DNA of 5,712 nucleotides from the NCBI GenBank assembly GCA_902470365.1, contig CABRFZ010000053.1:1-5712 (forward strand), given 5' to 3'. Under the pieces are notes generated by a model. The model saw only the letters and a list, made by a program, of their open reading frames with translations, ran no database searches and had not been told where the DNA came from. Below are positions 5,241 to 5,712 of this stretch, in pieces (positions within the stretch are counted from its first letter, which is position 1; every line of letters begins with the position of its first letter). The position numbers and the translations under genes are program-made. The DNA comes from an uncultured Collinsella sp. (lineage in GTDB: Bacteria; Actinomycetota; Coriobacteriia; Coriobacteriales; Coriobacteriaceae).

Positions 5241-5317
5241 GCGGCGTTACCTCAGCTGGATAGAGGGTCTGACTACGAATCAGAACGTCATAGGTTCGAA
5301 TCCTATACGCCGCACCA
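5241..5317 (+). tRNA. tRNA-Arg(ACG), copy 4
   Basis: The fourth identical 77-nt gene, anticodon ACG, CCA encoded. Flanks have drifted from copy 3 while the tRNA has not, as expected from selection or gene conversion. Confidence 0.98.
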
Positions 5318-5326
5318 ATTGAACTT

Positions 5327-5356
5327 AAAGCCTCCGGCAACGGGGGCTTTTCTTTT
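5327..5356 (+). terminator. Terminator of tRNA-Arg copy 4
   Basis: The same 10-bp stem with GCAA loop, followed by TCTTTT. Confidence 0.9.
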
Positions 5357-5372
5357 ACGTCGGCACCGCATG

Positions 5373-5507
5373 GATTCGAACCTCGGTCGAGGCGCGAGCG
5401 TGAAGCGGACGCGGAGCGTCCGTAGCGAGCGGGCGAGTCCGCCGGCAGGCGGGCGAAGCCGGTGCGGATCCGCGCAGCGGATGCGCGGAATCCTATACGC
5501 CGCACCA
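5373..5507. repeat. GC-rich multi-hairpin element fused to a tRNA-Arg 3' tail, copy 2
   Basis: Same length and layout as 4949-5083. The second hairpin is CGGACGC-GGA-GCGTCCG (5406-5422). Relative to copy 1 three pairs changed from A-T to C-G or G-C on both sides together, so the 7-bp stem is kept. The last hairpin differs only in its loop (GCA in place of TCA). Nearly all other positions are unchanged. Confidence 0.7.
5488..5507 (+). pseudogene. tRNA-Arg 3' fragment 2
   Basis: The same 20-base tRNA tail as at 5064, exactly 424 bases further on, joined at the same base to the hairpin element. The fusion therefore predates the tandem duplication. Confidence 0.8.
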
Positions 5508-5516
5508 TTTGAGATT

Positions 5517-5546
5517 AAAGCTCCCGGCAACGGGGGCTTTTCTTTT
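5517..5546 (+). terminator. Terminator after tRNA fragment 2
   Basis: AAAGCTCCCG pairs with CGGGGGCTTT around GCAA. A C/T exchange in the left arm moves the single T-G pair by one step without breaking the 10-bp stem. TCTTTT follows. Confidence 0.85.
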
Positions 5547-5578
5547 ACGTGGGCACCGCATGGATTCGAACCTCGGTC

Positions 5579-5680
5579 AACGGGGACTATTTCTCATCGA
5601 CTCGTGTAAGATTTCGAGTATGCGCCTCGGTGAGTCCGTGGCGCGCTCTTTCTTTAGACGACCGATCAGGGTGATATTTC
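5579..5680. other. Region between the tRNA array and the right edge
   Basis: No homology to the array after 5578. A 5-bp hairpin ACTCG/CGAGT (5600-5604 and 5615-5619) and a possible -10 TAAGAT (5607-5612) without a good -35 are the only things visible. It probably carries the leader of the gene at the right edge. Confidence 0.3.
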
Positions 5681-5712
5681 GTGGCAGAGCGTCCGACATA
5701 CAAGCTCAGGTT
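5681..5712 (+). CDS. Possible 5' end of a gene cut by the window edge
   Basis: GTG 5681 opens a frame reading (M)AERPTYKLR to the edge. AGGGTGA (5668-5674) upstream could be a weak ribosome site. A GTG at 5671 opens a second frame (VIFRGRASDIQAQV), which is equally uninterrupted but has no better ribosome site. Only ten codons are visible, so neither product nor reality can be judged. Confidence 0.3.
   Translation, partial: MAERPTYKLR

Larger units (their letters stand above)
5121..5544. repeat. 424-bp tandem repeat, unit 2
   Basis: Second unit of the duplication described at 4697-5120, in the same order and with equal length. The likeness to other cluster members continues to the tRNA-like word ending at 5578 and then stops, which marks the right end of the array. 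Confidence 0.88.

Noticed and set aside
4343..5507. CRISPR array
   Set aside because: The repeats are 77-nt tRNA genes at uneven spacing with promoters and terminators; there are no 25-40 base repeats with unique spacers and no cas genes.
4535..5609. Plus-strand frames sharing AALPQLDRGSDYESERHRFE
   Set aside because: These are translations of the tRNA-Arg genes themselves. Their likeness comes from the tRNA repeats, not from a protein family.

Overview
The window looks like a chromosomal segment of a high-GC Gram-positive gut bacterium, most likely a coriobacterium of the Collinsella type. This is inferred from the GC-rich coding style, the strong preference for CGC/CGT arginine codons, the gene content, and a small 57-residue membrane protein of a kind I associate with that group. 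No species can be fixed from the sequence alone.

The left part (1-1986) carries three genes in the same direction: the 3' end of an SPFH/band-7 (HIR-like) membrane-associated protein, rlmH (23S rRNA pseudouridine-1915 methyltransferase) six bases behind it, and proC (pyrroline-5-carboxylate reductase) after a 73-base gap. They form a plausible transcription unit, though the proteins do not share a pathway. proC runs into a roughly 155-bp imperfect inverted repeat (1991-2146) centred on a perfect 17-bp stem-loop. On the other side of it lies a convergent small gene on the minus strand (2146-2319) for a single-pass membrane protein.

That small gene and serS (seryl-tRNA synthetase, 2431-3714) diverge from one AT-rich promoter region, where a 12-bp palindrome could serve as the -10 element in both directions. 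serS ends at a UUCG-loop hairpin terminator. A gene for an unrecognised 125-residue acidic protein follows (3888-4265), preceded by a site matching the Gram-positive LexA/SOS box core GAAC-N4-GTTC.

The right part (4290-5580) is the most unusual. It holds four identical tRNA-Arg(ACG) genes, each with its own sigma-70-like promoter and its own GNRA-loop terminator. A 424-bp tandem duplication with no length change covers the last two tRNA genes. Each duplicate also contains a GC-rich run of hairpins fused to a 20-nt tail identical to the tRNA 3' end, with another terminator behind it. One hairpin differs between the two copies at three base pairs, and all three changes are compensatory. This suggests that the fold, not the sequence, is conserved. 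The last 130 bases hold a possible start of another gene at the right edge.
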